Source: Tritonibacter litoralis (GTDB lineage Bacteria > Pseudomonadota > Alphaproteobacteria > Rhodobacterales > Rhodobacteraceae). From it: a stretch of 64,000 nucleotides of DNA. How positions within the stretch are numbered: the first letter of the stretch is position 1; every line of letters begins with the position of its first letter. The notes beneath the pieces are model-generated. The model had not been told where the DNA came from. It ran no database searches and saw only the letters and a program-made list of their open reading frames with translations. Positions 1 to 7,421 of this stretch are shown piece by piece. Location: NCBI RefSeq assembly GCF_009496005.1, contig NZ_WIBF01000011.1, forward strand, positions 1 to 64,000, written 5' to 3'. The translations under genes were made by a program, and so were the position numbers.

Positions 1-720
1 GTGCAGCAGATCGGTCAGATGATTGGTATGGAAGCCGAGCTGGACCGCCGTGCGCGCGGTCTGACGGCGGATGCCAAGCAGAAGATCTCGCTCGGTCGGG
101 GCATGGTGCGCGAGGATGTAAACGCGCTGTTGTTTGACGAGCCGCTGACCGTGATCGACCCCCATATGAAATGGGAGCTGCGCACCCAGCTGAAATCGCT
201 GCATCACCAATTTGGTCACACGATGATCTATGTGACGCATGACCAGACCGAAGCGCTGACTTTTGCGGACAAAGTGGTCGTGATGTACGACGGCCGCGTG
301 GTGCAGATCGGCACGCCGGAAGAGCTGTTTAACAAGCCGGAACATACGTTTGTGGGCTATTTCATCGGCTCTCCGGGGATGAATGTGATCCCGGCCTCGG
401 TTGTGGGGCAGGTGGCGTCGGTGCATGGGGCCGAGGTACGGCTGGACCGCGCGTTCAAGGATCTGTCCGGCAAGGTCGAGATCGGCGTGCGCCCGGAATT
501 TGTGACGCTGACCAAGGGCGATGGCCTGCCGGTTAATGTGCGTCGGGTTGAGGACGTGGGCCGCCACAAAATCGTGCGCGCCGACCTCTTTGGCAAAGAA
601 ATGAACATTGTCGCGCCCGAAGGCACCGAGATTTCGCCGGATATGAACCGCGTCACTTTTGCGCCGGAACGCGTCAATGTTTACGTGAACGACTGGTTGC
701 AAGAGGGGGAGGCAGCCTGA
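1..720 (+). CDS. glpT: Glycerol ABC transporter ATP-binding protein, C-terminal part
   Basis: ATPase subunit of a glycerol importer, acting on the cytoplasmic face of the inner membrane. The gene is cut by the window edge: 239 codons are visible, while family members have about 350-360, and the Walker A motif lies outside. Visible are Walker B (ALLFDEP), the D-loop (LTVIDPH), the H-loop (VTHD) and a C-terminal TOBE-like region from about residue 130. The usual LSGGQ signature is replaced by LTADAKQKISLGRG, a form typical of the GlpS/GlpT ATPases of rhizobial and Roseobacter glycerol transporters. The stop overlaps the next start by one base (TGATG), so the two are translationally coupled. The symbol rests on this signature and on the following GlpP/GlpQ/DUF2160/GlpV order. 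Confidence 0.88.
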   Translation: MQQIGQMIGMEAELDRRARGLTADAKQKISLGRGMVREDVNALLFDEPLTVIDPHMKWELRTQLKSLHHQFGHTMIYVTHDQTEALTFADKVVVMYDGRVVQIGTPEELFNKPEHTFVGYFIGSPGMNVIPASVVGQVASVHGAEVRLDRAFKDLSGKVEIGVRPEFVTLTKGDGLPVNVRRVEDVGRHKIVRADLFGKEMNIVAPEGTEISPDMNRVTFAPERVNVYVNDWLQEGEAA

Positions 721-1589
721 TGGAAAAGACAGTCAATCAAAAGGCCTGGTTCCTGATCCTTCCGGTTCTGATCCTGGTCGCGTTTTCGGCGGTAATCCCG
801 TTGATGACGGTTGTGAACTATTCGGTTCAGGACACATTCGGCAACAACCAGTTCTTCTGGGCCGGTCTCGAATGGTTCGAAGAAATGCTGCATTCGGAAC
901 GGATGTGGGACGCTTTGGGGCGTCAGCTGATGTTCTCGGGCATTATTCTGGCGATTGAAATTCCGCTGGGGATTTTTGTGGCGCTGAACATGCCGAAATC
1001 GGGCTTCTGGTCGAGCTTCTGCCTGGTTCTGATGTCGCTGCCTCTGCTGGTTCCGTGGAATGTGGTGGGCACCATCTGGCAGATCTTTGGCCGTGTGGAC
1101 ATTGGTCTGTTGGGCTATACGCTGGATGCGCTGGGGATCAATTACAACTATACCCAAGACACCTTTGCGGCCTGGGCCACCATCATTGTAATGGATGTCT
1201 GGCACTGGACCTCGCTGGTGGCGCTGTTGGCTTTTGCCGGTCTGAAATCGATCCCCGACGCCTATTATCAGGCGGCCAAAATCGATCAGGCATCGCGCTG
1301 GAAAATCTTCCGCTTTATCGAGCTGCCCAAGATGATGGGTGTTCTGATGATCGCGATCCTGCTGCGGTTCATGGACAGTTTCATGATCTACACCGAGCCG
1401 TTTGTTGTGACCGGCGGTGGTCCGGGCAATGCAACAACGCTTTTGTCGATTGACCTTGTCAAAATGGCGCTTGGCCAATTCGATCTGGGACCGGCTGCTG
1501 CGTTTTCGATCATGTATAACCTTGTGATCCTGACGCTGGCCTATGTCTTCTACACCATTATGACCACTATGGACAAAAGGGAGGGCTGA
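720..1589 (+). CDS. glpP: Glycerol ABC transporter permease
   Basis: Inner-membrane permease of 289 residues, MalF/UgpA type. The N-terminal transmembrane helix (about residues 10-32) is followed by a periplasmic stretch and five more hydrophobic segments. The coupling-helix region that contacts the ATPase lies around residues 185-205 (DAYYQAAKIDQASRWKIF, a typical EAA motif). It is coupled to the ATPase gene by a one-base overlap and is followed after 3 bases by the second permease. The pair would form the channel for glycerol delivered by the periplasmic binding protein encoded downstream. Confidence 0.9.
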   Translation: MEKTVNQKAWFLILPVLILVAFSAVIPLMTVVNYSVQDTFGNNQFFWAGLEWFEEMLHSERMWDALGRQLMFSGIILAIEIPLGIFVALNMPKSGFWSSFCLVLMSLPLLVPWNVVGTIWQIFGRVDIGLLGYTLDALGINYNYTQDTFAAWATIIVMDVWHWTSLVALLAFAGLKSIPDAYYQAAKIDQASRWKIFRFIELPKMMGVLMIAILLRFMDSFMIYTEPFVVTGGGPGNATTLLSIDLVKMALGQFDLGPAAAFSIMYNLVILTLAYVFYTIMTTMDKREG

Positions 1590-1592
1590 TTG

Positions 1593-2453
1593 ATGACGGA
1601 TGCAACTGCCACAACCAGCTTTACCGTGCAGCCCAAGAAGAAGGCGCGGGTGGCGATCAAAGGGTCGGTCATTGTAATGGCCTGCTATCTGATCTTCCTG
1701 ATGCTGCCGATCTACTGGCTGATCAATATGAGCCTGAAGACCAACACCGAGATCCTGAGCACGTTTTCGCTGTGGCCGCAGGATTTGACGTTTCAGAACT
1801 ATATCACCATCCTGTCTGACCCCGCCTGGTACATGGGCTATGTGAACTCGTTGACCTATGTGGTGATGAACACGGTGATCAGCCTTGCTGTGGCGCTGCC
1901 GGCGGCCTATGCGTTCAGCCGTTACAGCTTTCTGGGTGACAAACACCTGTTCTTCTGGCTGCTGACCAACCGGATGGCACCGCCTGCTGTTTTTGCGCTG
2001 CCGTTCTTCCAGCTCTATTCGTCCGTGGGTCTGTTTGACACCCATATCGCGGTGGCGCTGGCGCATTGTCTGTTCAACGTGCCGCTGGCGGTTTGGATCC
2101 TGGAAGGGTTCATGCGTGGCGTGCCCAAGGAAATCGACGAGACCGCATATATCGACGGCTACAGCTTTGGCCGGTTCTTTGTGAAGATCTTCATGCCGCT
2201 GATTTCATCGGGCATCGGGGTCGCGGCCTTCTTCTGCTTTATGTTCTCCTGGGTGGAACTGCTGCTCAGCCGGACCCTGACCACGGTGGACGCAAAGCCG
2301 ATTGCCGCAATCATGACCCGGACCCAAGGGGCCGCAGGGATCGACTGGGGTGTTCTGGCGGCGGCCGGCGTGCTGACGCTGGTGCCCGGTGCGCTCGTTA
2401 TCTACTTCGTCCGCAACTACATCGCCAAGGGTTTCGCCCTGGGCCGCGTGTAA
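1593..2453 (+). CDS. glpQ: Glycerol ABC transporter permease
   Basis: Second channel subunit, MalG/UgpE type, 286 residues from the ATG at 1593. A TTG codon directly before it could extend the frame by one residue, but ATG is the more likely start. A short cytoplasmic N-terminus precedes helix 1 (about residues 27-48). The EAA motif is KEIDETAYIDGYSFGRFF at about 175-192. It lies 3 bases after glpP and 21 bases before the small DUF2160 gene, in one transcription unit. Confidence 0.9.
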   Translation: MTDATATTSFTVQPKKKARVAIKGSVIVMACYLIFLMLPIYWLINMSLKTNTEILSTFSLWPQDLTFQNYITILSDPAWYMGYVNSLTYVVMNTVISLAVALPAAYAFSRYSFLGDKHLFFWLLTNRMAPPAVFALPFFQLYSSVGLFDTHIAVALAHCLFNVPLAVWILEGFMRGVPKEIDETAYIDGYSFGRFFVKIFMPLISSGIGVAAFFCFMFSWVELLLSRTLTTVDAKPIAAIMTRTQGAAGIDWGVLAAAGVLTLVPGALVIYFVRNYIAKGFALGRV

Positions 2454-2474
2454 TAGACCGAAAGGAGACACATC

Positions 2475-2747
2475 ATGGATTGGATGGCTTGGACCTGGCC
2501 GACGGCTTTGTTCTTTATCTTCATCGCTAGCATGTTGCTCACCTTTACGGTGCTGGCGATCAAATTTCCCGAGACACCGCGCCGCGGCATCTTGGGCACA
2601 GAGACGACACGGGGAGATCGTCTTTTTATCACGCTTCTTGGTTCAGCCTTTATCAACTTGGGCTGGCTGGGACTTGTGGGCGCGAACCAGCCTTGGGCGC
2701 TGGGGGTTTGCCTGATCTACGCCGTTGCGGTTTTCCGCTGGGTGTAA
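2475..2747 (+). CDS. glpU: Small DUF2160 membrane protein of glycerol transporter
   Basis: A 90-residue integral membrane protein with hydrophobic segments at about residues 7-29, 50-68 and 71-88. It matches the DUF2160 proteins that sit between permease and binding-protein genes of glycerol transporters (GlpU in Rhizobium). Its role in transport is not established; an accessory function in the membrane complex is inferred from constant linkage. A good Shine-Dalgarno (AAAGGAG) precedes the ATG. Confidence 0.85.
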   Translation: MDWMAWTWPTALFFIFIASMLLTFTVLAIKFPETPRRGILGTETTRGDRLFITLLGSAFINLGWLGLVGANQPWALGVCLIYAVAVFRWV

Positions 2748-2759
2748 CACGAGATCTGA

Positions 2760-2788
2760 CCTCCCATGGGCACCGCGCCTGTGGGGGG
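2760..2788 (+). other. Intercistronic stem-loop before glpV
   Basis: Arms CCTCCCA (2760-2766) and TGGGGGG (2782-2788) pair with one G-T wobble and enclose a further GC-rich loop. No T-run follows. A TATAAT-like hexamer lies at 2795-2800 but has no convincing -35. The structure could stabilise the downstream binding-protein message, or the region could hold a weak secondary promoter. The function is inferred. Confidence 0.3.
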
Positions 2789-2825
2789 CAGTAGTATAAT
2801 TGACTAAACTTTACGGGAGGAAACT

Positions 2826-4547
2826 ATGAAGTTTACGCTCAAATCAAGTACCGCGCTTGCGCTGGCACTTGGCATGATTGGCAGCGCGGCAATGGCCGAT
2901 ATGGAGGCTGCCAAGAAATTCCTGGATACGGAAATTGGCGATCTGTCGGTGCTGTCGCGTGCCGATCAGGAAGCAGAGATGCAGTTCTTTGTGGACGCGG
3001 CCAAACCGTTTCAGGGCATGGACATCAAAGTTGTGTCTGAAACCATCACCACCCACCAGTACGAAAGCGAAGTGCTGGCGCCTGCCTTTGAGGCGATCAC
3101 TGGTATCAAGGTCACCCATGACCTGATCGGCGAAGGTGACGTGGTTGAGAAGCTGCAAACCCAGATGCAGTCCGGCGAGAACATCTATGACGCCTATATC
3201 AACGACAGTGACCTGATCGGCACCCACTGGCGGTACAAGCAGGTGCGCAACCTGACCGACTGGATGGCGGGTGAGGGCGCAGATGTGACTCTGCCGAGCC
3301 TGGATGTGGATGATTTCATCGGCACCAGCTTTACCACCGGTCCCGATGGCAAACTGTACCAGCTGCCGACCCAGCAATTCGCGAACCTCTACTGGTTCCG
3401 GTATGACTGGTTCAACGACGAGAAGAACAAAGCCGATTTCAAAGCCGCCTATGGCTATGATCTGGGTGTGCCGGTGAACTGGTCCGCCTATGAGGACATT
3501 GCTGAGTTCTTCACCGGTCGTGATCTGAGCCACCTGGACGTCCAGGGTGATGTCTTTGGCAACATGGACTACGGCAAGAAAGACCCGTCGTTGGGCTGGC
3601 GTTACACCGACGCGTGGATGTCCATGGCTGGCATGGGCGACGCAGGTGAGCCAAACGGCCTGCCGGTGGATGAATGGGGCATTCGTGTAAACGAGAACTC
3701 CCAGCCGACCGGTTCCTGTGTGGCACGCGGTGGTGCGACCAACGCACCGGCTGCTGTTTACGCTGTGACCAAGGCGATCGAATGGCTGGAGAAATACTCC
3801 CCGCCTGCGGCCGCTGGCATGACCTTCTCGGAAGCGGGTCCGATCCCGGCACAAGGGAACGTGGCACAGCAGATGTTCTGGTACACCGCCTTTACCGCAG
3901 CCACGGTTGAGCCCGATCTGCCGGTGATGAACGAGGACGGCACGCCGAAATGGCGGATGGCGCCCAGCCCACATGGTGCATATTGGAAAGACGGCCAGAA
4001 AATCGGCTACCAAGACGCCGGTTCCTGGACACTGATGGAATCCACTCCGGTGGATCGCGCCAAGGCTGCCTGGCTCTATGCTCAGTTCGTGGTGTCGAAA
4101 ACCGTGGACCTGAAGAAGTCTGACGTTGGTCTGACCTTCATCCGCGAAAGCACCATCGACAGCCAGCACTTTACCGATCGTGCGGACAAGCTGGGTGGTC
4201 TGGTGGAGTTCTACCGTTCGCCTGCGCGCGTTCAGTGGTCGCCAACCGGCACCAACGTGCCTGACTACCCCAAGCTGGCACAGCTGTGGTGGCAGAACAT
4301 CGGCGACGCCATGTCCGGTGCCAAGACCCCGCAAGAAGCGCTGGATGCGCTGTGTTCCGACCAGGAGCGCGTTCTGCAGCGTCTGGAACGTGCAGGCGTT
4401 CAGGGCGACCTGGGTCCGAAACTCAATGACGAGCAGGATGCCGAGTACTGGTTCAACCAGCCGGGCGCACCCTATGCCAAGCTTGCCAATGAGGACGAAG
4501 AGCCCAAGACGGTGTCCTATGACGAGCTGATCAAATCCTGGCAGTAA
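2826..4547 (+). CDS. glpV: Glycerol ABC transporter substrate-binding protein
   Basis: Periplasmic binding protein of 573 residues. The Sec signal peptide ends near AAMA at about residues 21-24. The size is large for a type I sugar-binding fold but usual for the GlpV class that captures glycerol. A strong Shine-Dalgarno (GGGAGG, 5 bases before ATG) fits the need for high binding-protein output. The gene is last in the transporter operon and is followed by a strong terminator that separates it from the kinase gene. Family recognition is from overall sequence and operon order; binding residues were not assigned. Confidence 0.88.
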   Translation: MKFTLKSSTALALALGMIGSAAMADMEAAKKFLDTEIGDLSVLSRADQEAEMQFFVDAAKPFQGMDIKVVSETITTHQYESEVLAPAFEAITGIKVTHDLIGEGDVVEKLQTQMQSGENIYDAYINDSDLIGTHWRYKQVRNLTDWMAGEGADVTLPSLDVDDFIGTSFTTGPDGKLYQLPTQQFANLYWFRYDWFNDEKNKADFKAAYGYDLGVPVNWSAYEDIAEFFTGRDLSHLDVQGDVFGNMDYGKKDPSLGWRYTDAWMSMAGMGDAGEPNGLPVDEWGIRVNENSQPTGSCVARGGATNAPAAVYAVTKAIEWLEKYSPPAAAGMTFSEAGPIPAQGNVAQQMFWYTAFTAATVEPDLPVMNEDGTPKWRMAPSPHGAYWKDGQKIGYQDAGSWTLMESTPVDRAKAAWLYAQFVVSKTVDLKKSDVGLTFIRESTIDSQHFTDRADKLGGLVEFYRSPARVQWSPTGTNVPDYPKLAQLWWQNIGDAMSGAKTPQEALDALCSDQERVLQRLERAGVQGDLGPKLNDEQDAEYWFNQPGAPYAKLANEDEEPKTVSYDELIKSWQ

Positions 4548-4565
4548 GCCCCTAGGATGAGACAG

Positions 4566-4600
4566 GGCGGGGGCGTTCACATACGCCCCCGCCTTCTTTG
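4566..4600 (+). terminator. Rho-independent terminator after glpV
   Basis: Perfect 11-bp GC-rich stem (GGCGGGGGCGT at 4566-4576 with ACGCCCCCGCC at 4583-4593) and a 6-base loop, followed by TTCTTTG. It lies 18 bases past the glpV stop and before glpK. Partial read-through could still feed the kinase gene. Confidence 0.85.
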
Positions 4601-4703
4601 TGACCTCTGGTCACGGCTTTGGTTTTATCTGGCCAGAGCGTTTGTATTTGGCCACACTCTCTGGACCCAACCCTTTGCGTTTGATTTTAAACGAGACCCA
4701 CCC

Positions 4704-6203
4704 ATGACCTATGTTCTTGCCATCGACCAGGGCACCACATCGTCCCGCGCCATTCTGTTTGACGCTCAGCTTGCGCCTGTGGCCTCAGCCCAGGAAGAGT
4801 TTCCGCAGATCTTCCCAAATTCCGGCTGGGTGGAACATAATCCGGATGACCTCTGGGCGACCACGGCAGGCACCTGCCGGGCGGTGATTGAACGCGCGGG
4901 CATTGATGTGGCGCAGATCGCTTCGATCGGGATCACCAACCAGCGCGAAACCACCGTGGTCTGGGACAAGGCAACAGGGCAGCCGATCTACAACGCCATT
5001 GTCTGGCAGGACCGGCGCACGGCTGACTTCTGCCGCAGCCTGCAGGAGGCGGGCCATGCGGATATGTTTGCCGACCGCACCGGTTTGCTGGTGGATCCCT
5101 ATTTCTCGGCCACCAAACTGAAATGGGTGCTGGACAATGTGGACGGCGCACGGGCGCGCGCCAATCGCGGAGAGCTGTTGTTTGGCACCGTTGATACCTT
5201 CCTGATCTGGAAAATGACGGGCGGCAAGGTGCATGCAACCGACGCCACCAATGCGGCGCGCACCATGCTTTATAACATCCGCAAAGGGCGGTGGAGCCAG
5301 ACGATCTGTGATCTCCTGGACATCCCCATGCATATGCTGCCCGAGGTCAAGAACAGCGCTGATGATTTTGGACTGTGCCGCGGCGATCTCTTTGGGCGGG
5401 AGATCCCGATCAACGGCGTGGCAGGCGACCAGCAGGCGGCGACCGTGGGGCAGGCGTGTTTCAAACCGGGGATGTTGAAATCCACCTATGGGACGGGGTG
5501 TTTTGCGCTGCTCAATACCGGCGATGTGCCGGTTAAATCCAACAACCGCCTGTTGACGACCATTGCCTATCAACTGGATGGCAAACCCACCTATGCGCTG
5601 GAAGGGTCGATTTTTGTGGCCGGTGCGGTGGTGCAATGGCTGCGTGACGGGCTGAAGATCATCCGCGAAGCCTCGGAAACCCAAGGGCTGGCGGATGGCG
5701 CAGATCCCGCGCAATCGGTGGTCTTGGTGCCTGCCTTCACGGGTCTCGGCGCGCCCTATTGGAACCCGGATTGTCGCGGCGCGATCTATGGCCTCACGCG
5801 CAACTCTGGCCCAAATGAGCTGGCCAAGGCGGCGCTGGAAAGCGTGGGCTACCAGACCCGTGACCTGATTGACGCGATGCGCGCGGATTGGAGCGCGGCA
5901 GAGGGGGCAAGCGACGGTCAGTCGGTCCTGCGCGTCGACGGCGGCATGTCGGCCTCGGACTGGGCGATGCAGTTCCTCGCCGATATCACCGACGCACCGG
6001 TGGACCGTCCCAAGGTGCTTGAGACCACGGCGCTGGGTGTGGCCTGGCTGGCGGGCATGAAGATCGGCGCGATGCCGGATATGGAGGAATTTGCCAAATG
6101 CTGGGCGCTGGACCGCGAATTCCGCCCGTCGATGGCGGCCGAGGTGCGCGACGCCAAATACACCGCCTGGAAACGCGCGGTCGACAGCACGCTGGCGTTT
6201 TAA
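4704..6203 (+). CDS. glpK: Glycerol kinase
   Basis: Phosphorylates glycerol with ATP to sn-glycerol 3-phosphate, trapping it in the cytosol (FGGY kinase). The protein has 499 residues, the normal family length. The start at 4704 is chosen because the product then begins [17 protein letters not shown], the conserved first strand and phosphate loop. The open frame extends further upstream but that part has no family similarity. Later motifs include [17 protein letters not shown] and the C-terminal VDGGMSASD. It lies directly after the glycerol transporter, so substrate supply and phosphorylation are neighbours. Confidence 0.96.
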   Translation: MTYVLAIDQGTTSSRAILFDAQLAPVASAQEEFPQIFPNSGWVEHNPDDLWATTAGTCRAVIERAGIDVAQIASIGITNQRETTVVWDKATGQPIYNAIVWQDRRTADFCRSLQEAGHADMFADRTGLLVDPYFSATKLKWVLDNVDGARARANRGELLFGTVDTFLIWKMTGGKVHATDATNAARTMLYNIRKGRWSQTICDLLDIPMHMLPEVKNSADDFGLCRGDLFGREIPINGVAGDQQAATVGQACFKPGMLKSTYGTGCFALLNTGDVPVKSNNRLLTTIAYQLDGKPTYALEGSIFVAGAVVQWLRDGLKIIREASETQGLADGADPAQSVVLVPAFTGLGAPYWNPDCRGAIYGLTRNSGPNELAKAALESVGYQTRDLIDAMRADWSAAEGASDGQSVLRVDGGMSASDWAMQFLADITDAPVDRPKVLETTALGVAWLAGMKIGAMPDMEEFAKCWALDREFRPSMAAEVRDAKYTAWKRAVDSTLAF

Positions 6204-6230
6204 CCACAAAGGTTTGCGCCAGGTGAAACG

Positions 6231-6270
6231 GCGGAAGCCTCCGGCGGGAGTATTTGGGAAAAGATGAAAG
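6231..6270 (+). repeat. Dispersed intergenic repeat, copy 1
   Basis: Contains GCCTCCGGCGGGAGTATTT followed by GGGAAAAGATGAAA. The same element recurs inverted at 6371-6410, on the plus strand at 56952-56991, and in diverged form at 26096-26126. All four copies are intergenic. Confidence 0.75.
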
Positions 6271-6271
6271 C

Positions 6272-6301
6272 CGGGGCGCTCTTTGGTGCCCCGTTTTCTT
6301 T
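6272..6301 (+). terminator. Rho-independent terminator after glpK
   Basis: Stem CGGGGCGC (6272-6279) with GTGCCCCG (6286-6293), including one wobble pair, then TTTTCTTT. It lies about 70 bases past the glpK stop and immediately after repeat copy 1. Confidence 0.8.
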
Positions 6302-6370
6302 GCAAACAATGTTGCATAAAGGCCTGCGAAATCCCGGTGCCCAAACCCAAAGGCAGATGCCGCGCGCTTG

Positions 6371-6410
6371 TTTTTCATCTTTTTAAAAATACTCCCGCCG
6401 GAGGCGTCCC
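6371..6410 (-). repeat. Dispersed intergenic repeat, copy 2 (inverted)
   Basis: Reverse complement of copy 1: TACTCCCGCCGGAGGC preceded by TTTTTCATCTTTTTAAAAA. Copies 1 and 2 face each other about 100 bases apart. Between 6410 and the next gene end at 6538 nothing else was recognised. The sequence becomes visibly AT-rich from about 6480, at the border of the orphan gene. Confidence 0.75.
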
Positions 6411-6537
6411 AATGGGGCTTCTTACGCAGCGGAGAGTTTAGAGAACGGGAGTTGAGCGGTGCGCGCCCGACCTTGTACTTTGGGGTTTTGAAGGATAGAC
6501 CTTGTTTTAAATAAAACTCCGAACAGCCGAACTTTGT

Positions 6538-7398
6538 CTAAGGCGACAATTTTTTAGCAGCCTCCAAAATGTCCTCCCAAATGGGTGACTTAGAAATTCC
6601 AAAGTTTATTCGAATTTCAAGCACTGACACTAAGCGTTCTGTCGTGATTAGTTCAGTTATAAATTTCTCTTGTTGCATTCTAGCATATTGGAAACCGTTT
6701 GAGATTTCCAGCGTTAGCGCCATTAGATCTACCACTGCATCTGATCGAGATAGCAAAACACTGTTAATTGTAACCTGATCTTCAGAACTACTCGCCAATA
6801 TTTCAGGGCTCTCCAGAAGCTTCCTGTGCCTTGCGGTAATGTACTGAGCTTTCCGTACTATTTTCGCTAGACTCTCAGCGCTTTCAGGATCGGCATTCTC
6901 AATACAAGATGCTAAAACACGACACCGAGAATAAATTACTTCCCATTGAAGTGTATAGTCTCCCTTGGGGTAAACAGCTTGCCGTGTGGCGGATAAAAAG
7001 ATCTGGTAGAGTTCGTGAAGAGCTAAGCCCAATTCCGCTCGGTCCGCAGTAAGCTTTCTAGATCGCCTTTCATTCTCGAGAGATTCCTCAAGATTAATTT
7101 GGAGTCTTGCCGATTCCGCTATTTCAGTTTGAGCGGCTACTGAATTTTTTAGTTCTTCAGCTTGCAGATTGAGAGCATTTACGTTGTTTTTCAGCTCTTT
7201 ACCCTGTTGAAAAAAGCCAAGCACTAGCCAATAAAAAGCAAGTGGCGCGAACGCGCCGGCCAGAAAGTCTCCAAGCTCATTGAGTGAGAGAGATGCGCCA
7301 GCAGATGTGTATTTCCAAAACACACCTGCCAGCAGTCCTAAATATCCAAAGGTCACCCAAATCGGGTGATGTCTGATAATAAATTCAATAATTTTCAA
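6538..7398 (-). CDS. Orphan membrane protein with coiled-coil segment, AT-rich
   Basis: Protein of 286 residues without a recognised family. The N-terminus carries two hydrophobic helices at about residues 13-30 and 45-64, the second with the pattern LGDFLAGAFAPLAFYWLVLG. Next comes a polar, heptad-like stretch (about 66-115, KELKNNVNALNLQAEELKNS) predicted to form a coiled coil, then a mostly helical cytoplasmic domain. The gene is plainly more AT-rich than its neighbours, with many TTT, AAT and ATA codons. That suggests recent acquisition. No partner gene or mobility gene accompanies it. A stand-alone role in stress or phage response is possible but unproven. Confidence 0.75.
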   Translation of the reverse strand: MKIIEFIIRHHPIWVTFGYLGLLAGVFWKYTSAGASLSLNELGDFLAGAFAPLAFYWLVLGFFQQGKELKNNVNALNLQAEELKNSVAAQTEIAESARLQINLEESLENERRSRKLTADRAELGLALHELYQIFLSATRQAVYPKGDYTLQWEVIYSRCRVLASCIENADPESAESLAKIVRKAQYITARHRKLLESPEILASSSEDQVTINSVLLSRSDAVVDLMALTLEISNGFQYARMQQEKFITELITTERLVSVLEIRINFGISKSPIWEDILEAAKKLSP

Positions 7399-7421
7399 TC
7401 CGACCTCAAACTAGTTCGGGT

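Noticed and set aside
2844-4580. 578-codon minus-strand frame opposite glpV
   Set aside because: It covers the same bases as the binding protein gene, whose signal peptide and family match are clear. The antisense product is His/Arg/Gly-rich noise.
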